This document shows positions 22,822-25,207 of a stretch of 25,207 nucleotides of DNA, piece after piece (within the stretch, counting starts at the first letter, position 1; each line of letters begins with the position of its first letter). A program made the position numbers and the translations under genes. The notes below the pieces were generated by a model. That model was given only the letters and a program-made list of their open reading frames with translations. It did no database searches and had not been told where the DNA came from. This DNA comes from a virus. The stretch is taken from positions 1 to 25,207 of the IMG/VR virus record IMGVR_UViG_3300008110_000509. One strand, written 5' to 3'.

Positions 22822-22841
22822 AAAGGGCCACAAGGCCCTTT
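22822..22841 (+). terminator. rho-independent-type terminator
   Basis: AAAGGGCC (22822-22829) pairs perfectly with GGCCCTTT (22834-22841) around an ACAA loop, forming an eight-base-pair GC-rich stem. A short T tract (22844-22847) follows after AC. It sits five bases after the stop of the last structural gene, as expected for the end of the late structural transcript. The T tract is short and interrupted, so efficiency is uncertain. By symmetry the hairpin could also act on the opposite strand, but no gene on that strand is seen. Confidence 0.8.
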
Positions 22842-22867
22842 ACTTTTCCCTGTAAATCCTATATAAT
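22839..22867 (+). promoter_or_regulatory. sigma70-like promoter for the glycosyltransferase-like unit
   Basis: TTTACT (22839-22844, four of six against TTGACA) is followed after exactly 17 bases by TATAAT (22862-22867, perfect). The -35 element overlaps the end of the terminator stem. Expected transcription start is near 22874, the A of the ATG of the next gene, implying an mRNA with almost no leader. No Shine-Dalgarno sequence is seen there. A host-type promoter would suit early or middle expression, unlike the late genes upstream. Confidence 0.6.
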
Positions 22868-22873
22868 CGCAAC

Positions 22874-23179
22874 ATGAACACTGACGATTTAATTTCGCAC
22901 AGCCGTGCTCGATTTGACCATGTGGCTGCAAAGCGCATACTCCGAGAAAAATACGAAGCCCGGATGATATTTGCTCACGACGGTGGCATGTGGCGTGCTG
23001 GTCCTGAACTCCTAAACCTCTTGGCTACTGTGCCGCCAGGAGATGCAGTTCTGTTAGACTTGTATGAAACTCCAGTACAAATACGTCCAGAAGAACTGCG
23101 CGGCTTGGCCATGCAACGTTGGCAAGAGCAAATGAATGCTTGGCTGTTGGAACACAACGAAGTTAGCACCAAACGATGA
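22874..23179 (+). CDS. conserved small phage protein of unknown function
   Basis: This 101-residue soluble protein has a helical, basic N-terminus (MNTDDLISHSRARFDH, then AAKRILREKYEARM), a short beta-like FAHDGGMWRAGPELLN, an acidic middle, and a C-terminal helix RWQEQMNAWLLEH. The pattern of Lys/Arg-rich helix, GGMW-RAGPE and WQEQMNAW is one I associate with a conserved hypothetical family of T4-like marine phages. I know no function for it. The start is the first ATG after the TATAAT box, with no ribosome-binding sequence. Its TGA overlaps the next ATG (ATGA, 23176-23179), so it probably drives coupled translation of the glycosyltransferase-like gene. Confidence 0.75.
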   Translation: MNTDDLISHSRARFDHVAAKRILREKYEARMIFAHDGGMWRAGPELLNLLATVPPGDAVLLDLYETPVQIRPEELRGLAMQRWQEQMNAWLLEHNEVSTKR

Positions 23180-24021
23180 CTACTGGCGCACTGATCTTTG
23201 CATTTGACACCAAACACACACGCTATTTGGACATGGCAGCATGGTGTGCCGAACGAGTCAAAGATTTCTTAAAAATTCCTGTAGCAGTGGTCACAAACAA
23301 TCCTGCTGCCGGCAACGAAACTGTGTTTGATCAAGTGATATATGCTGATCCGTTGGGCGAAAACTCACGCTGGTTTGGTGACATACAAGATCATGTACCT
23401 TGGCATAACAGCAACCGAGTAGATGCTTACAACTTGTCACCTTGGGAGCAAACTCTAGTGTTGGATGCTGACTTTGTGATCAATAGTGAAGATTTAAAAG
23501 TGGTGCTTGACAGCCCACAAGATTTCTTGTGCTTTAGATCAGCATACAATCTTGCTAGGCCCGAAGAAGAATTTTTAAACACTTTTGGTACATATAAATT
23601 TCCCATGTACTGGGCTACTGTGATGATGTTTCGCAGATCAAACACTTCACAGTACATATTTGATGCCATGCAGATGATTCGTGAGAACTGGAAGCACTAC
23701 AGAGATCTCTATCACATCTCACAACCCACATACAGAAACGACTATGCACTAAGCATAGCATTGGGTATTGTGAGTGGCCAGACACTAAAAGTAGATGCCA
23801 TACCCTGGGGCATGCCCAGTGTAGTACCCGAAAACAAACTAACGCTTGATAATGAAACGTTCTGGAATATTGAGTATGAAGATGCACAAGGTAAATGTAA
23901 AACAGTCTCAATTGTTGGGCTGGACTTTCATGCCATGGGCAAAAGAGATTTAGGAGCAATAGTTGAAACCCATAGAAGAACAAGGCTATGTGATCATGGC
24001 CTTGAACACGCCCCAAGTTGA
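23176..24021 (+). CDS. glycosyltransferase-like protein (GT-A type), copy 1
   Basis: This 281-residue protein begins with a Rossmann-type strand (GALIFAFDTKHTRYLDMA, residues 4-21). It carries TLVLDADFVI with the Asp-x-Asp motif at 97-99, the usual metal and nucleotide-sugar site of GT-A glycosyltransferases. PMYWATVMMFRRS (about 142-154) and YRNDYALSIALG (186-197) fit the acceptor-side region of such enzymes. No membrane segment is seen, so it would act in the cytoplasm of the infected cell. The N-terminus aligns with the next gene product, so the two are paralogues. Its last 59 bases overlap the next gene, and the final residues (RRTRLCDHGLEHAPS) probably lie outside the fold. The sugar and acceptor are not predictable; phage DNA, virion protein or host glycan are all possible. 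Confidence 0.75.
   Translation: MTTGALIFAFDTKHTRYLDMAAWCAERVKDFLKIPVAVVTNNPAAGNETVFDQVIYADPLGENSRWFGDIQDHVPWHNSNRVDAYNLSPWEQTLVLDADFVINSEDLKVVLDSPQDFLCFRSAYNLARPEEEFLNTFGTYKFPMYWATVMMFRRSNTSQYIFDAMQMIRENWKHYRDLYHISQPTYRNDYALSIALGIVSGQTLKVDAIPWGMPSVVPENKLTLDNETFWNIEYEDAQGKCKTVSIVGLDFHAMGKRDLGAIVETHRRTRLCDHGLEHAPS
23952..23956 (+). promoter_or_regulatory. ribosome-binding site deciding a TTG start at 23963
   Basis: AGGAG lies six bases before TTG 23963, which directly follows an in-frame TAG (23960-23962). It is the clearest Shine-Dalgarno sequence in the window and favours this unusual start over GTG 23990 or ATG 23996. Confidence 0.7.
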
Positions 24022-24739
24022 CTACTTGGATTGTGCTAGAACATTGACAAAAACAATCAAACAATGGAATCCTCATGCCAGTGTTTGCTTGATCACGGAC
24101 AAGACTCATGCCAACGATCCCTTGTACAATTACTATCGTGTGATTGAGAACATCGATCGCGATAACTTGTATGCAAACGACTGGCAAGTGTTTTTTAATT
24201 CGCCTTATCGCGAAACTATCAAACTAGAAGCAGACATGATGATTGCCAGTTCGATTGATCACTGGTGGACTATGTTTAGACATAGAGACGTTGTGATATC
24301 TACGGGTTGCAGAACATGGCAGGATCAGGTCAGCACAGCCAGGCACTATAGAAAAGTGTTTGATGCTAACAATTTACCAGATGTGTACAATGCTATAACT
24401 TACTGGCGATTGAGCCAAACAGCACGTGACTTCTTTGTGTTGATACGTGACATATTTGCTAACTGGACAGAGTTTCGGAAGCTGATTAAATTCTCCGAAG
24501 ATGTACCCAGTACTGATCTTGTGTACGCAATGGCAGCCGATATAATTGGTAGAGAAAACGTGACCATGCCATTTGCTACATATCCAAAAATTGTACACAT
24601 GAAACAAGCACATGCTGGAACACGCACTCAAAACTGGACCAATGAGTTAGTATGGGAAATGGATCCCATGCGGATACAAACTCAAACACAATGGGGTGCG
24701 TTTCATTATCATGTTAAGGATTGGTATCATGACACCTGA
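23963..24739 (+). CDS. glycosyltransferase-like protein, copy 2
   Basis: This 258-residue protein has a probable TTG start. The choice rests on AGGAG six bases upstream and on alignment with copy 1: GYVIMALNTPQVDYLDCA here matches GALIFAFDTKHTRYLDMA there, and only the TTG start keeps the leading Gly and first strand whole. The metal-site position reads IKLEADMMI, with Glu89-Ala-Asp91 in place of Asp-x-Asp, a variant tolerated in some GT-A enzymes. A following IDHWWTMF (about 96-103) and a C-terminal YPKIVHMKQ (about 208-216), where a His could complete a metal site, fit the family. Soluble. It overlaps copy 1 by 59 bases and the next gene by 11. Substrate unknown. It could be active or a divergent partner of copy 1. 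Confidence 0.75.
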   Translation: MKPIEEQGYVIMALNTPQVDYLDCARTLTKTIKQWNPHASVCLITDKTHANDPLYNYYRVIENIDRDNLYANDWQVFFNSPYRETIKLEADMMIASSIDHWWTMFRHRDVVISTGCRTWQDQVSTARHYRKVFDANNLPDVYNAITYWRLSQTARDFFVLIRDIFANWTEFRKLIKFSEDVPSTDLVYAMAADIIGRENVTMPFATYPKIVHMKQAHAGTRTQNWTNELVWEMDPMRIQTQTQWGAFHYHVKDWYHDT

Positions 24740-25064
24740 AGAGTTTTGGGATATTTTACACTCTACGCCTGAGCCGTTACCAGTATTTTGGCGATTGTAT
24801 TACAATGATGCGGGGCTGCCTGTTTGTTACAGTATGGAAGAGTTGCCAGGTAATTACATTGACATTGACGCTGAAACATTTGGTCTGTCACCTGCTAATG
24901 TGCGTGTGGTAGATAACAAACTCAAATACATTACCACACGCACATCTGACAAACTTGTGCCCGGCAACACAGGCACACTGTGCCATCCACAGTCAGTTGC
25001 GGTTGTAGTCACTCAACACGGAACACCATGGAGCAAACAAACATATGGCCTTGAATCAAATTGA
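24729..25064 (+). CDS. conserved phage protein of unknown function
   Basis: I place the start at ATG 24729 because AAGGA (24716-24720) lies eight bases upstream and the conserved-looking sequence begins MTPEEFWDILHS. An upstream in-frame GTG at 24696 would add 11 residues with no ribosome-binding sequence. The 111-residue product shows PVFWRLYYNDAGLPVCYSME (about 18-37) and LPGNYIDIDAETF (about 39-51), then a basic stretch and a GTLCHPQSVAVVV segment (about 82-94). This layout resembles a conserved hypothetical protein of marine T4-like phages for which I know no function. The start overlaps the upstream stop by 11 bases. The Cys and His in CHP might bind a metal, but that is a guess. Confidence 0.75.
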   Translation: MTPEEFWDILHSTPEPLPVFWRLYYNDAGLPVCYSMEELPGNYIDIDAETFGLSPANVRVVDNKLKYITTRTSDKLVPGNTGTLCHPQSVAVVVTQHGTPWSKQTYGLESN

Positions 25065-25207
25065 CATAGCAGATTTAGACTGCATATACTTGACATACGA
25101 TGAACCACAACGAGAAGAATTTTGGATCAAGATTAGGAATATGGTGCCTTGGGCTCGAAGGGTGGACGGTGTTCTGGGGAGCGATGCGGCTCACAAAGCG
25201 GCAGCCC
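25045..25207 (+). CDS. 5' part of a conserved protein, possibly glycosyltransferase-related
   Basis: ATG 25045 opens a frame that stays open for 54 codons to the window edge and overlaps the previous gene by 20 bases. GGAG (25030-25033) lies 11 bases upstream. The start reads DLDCIYLTYDEPQREEFW (residues 10-27), followed by MVPWARRVDGVLGSDAAHKA (33-52). The pattern of a first beta strand, Tyr-Asp-Glu-Pro, then PWA-RVDGV-GSDAAHKAA is one I associate with conserved phage proteins having a glycosyltransferase-like fold, where Asp-x-Asp would follow past the window end. With the paralogous pair upstream, this would be a third sugar-related gene in the unit. The 3' end is missing, so the catalytic site cannot be checked. 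Confidence 0.7.
   Translation, partial: MALNQIDIADLDCIYLTYDEPQREEFWIKIRNMVPWARRVDGVLGSDAAHKAAA

Noticed and set aside
23593-23600. TATAAATT, a near match to the late promoter box
   Set aside because: It lies in the middle of a glycosyltransferase-like gene, with no gene start at a sensible distance downstream.
23615-24187. 190-codon open frame on the minus strand
   Set aside because: It lies across two well-supported glycosyltransferase-like genes and their overlap, is Cys/His/Val-rich without a recognisable domain, and has no ribosome-binding sequence.
24696-24728. GTG 24696 as the start of the 111-residue gene
   Set aside because: ATG 24729 has AAGGA eight bases upstream and matches the expected family start; the extra 11 residues only mirror the preceding gene.

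Overview
The window reads as the late structural region of an uncultured T4-like (myovirus-type, contractile-tail) tailed phage. The kinship is with the marine/cyanophage-pelagiphage branch rather than with enteric T4. The evidence is a gp25-like baseplate wedge protein directly followed by a gp6-like wedge protein, T4-type late promoter boxes (TATAAATA), one-direction tightly packed genes with ATGA/TAATG junctions, and tail-fibre and structural protein types seen in marine T4-like phages. The host cannot be read from the sequence. All genes are on the + strand. I see no tRNA, rRNA, CRISPR array, integrase or insertion sequence, and no gap over about 100 bases lacks a gene.

Layout. 1-270: 3' end of an unidentified, probably baseplate-associated gene. 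279-653: gp25-like wedge protein. 673-680: late promoter. 710-4156: enlarged gp6-like wedge protein. 4156-19224: one open frame of 5022 codons, a giant modular virion protein in the position of T4 gene 7. It carries two cupredoxin-like repeats, seven FG-GAP-like (integrin-alpha-type) propeller blades split by inserted modules, three short sugar-binding-like motifs and many fibre-type beta modules. 19243-19401: a 52-residue gene that looks like a short copy of the start of the next protein. 19398-20021: conserved virion protein. 20017-20024: second late promoter. 20054-21812: tail fibre gene interrupted by an apparent single-base shift near 21107. 21825-22817: another virion/fibre-like protein. 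22822-22841: strong hairpin terminator closing the structural unit.

After the terminator a host-type (sigma70-like) promoter starts a second unit: a conserved 101-residue protein (22874-23179), two paralogous glycosyltransferase-like proteins (23176-24021 and 23963-24739), a conserved 111-residue protein (24729-25064) and the 5' end of another conserved, possibly glycosyltransferase-related gene (25045-end). These genes overlap one another and are probably translationally coupled.

Taken together, the first unit would build the baseplate and its attached fibre apparatus. The second may decorate a phage or host glycan, but its target is not visible here. The most unusual content is inside the giant protein and at the broken fibre gene.
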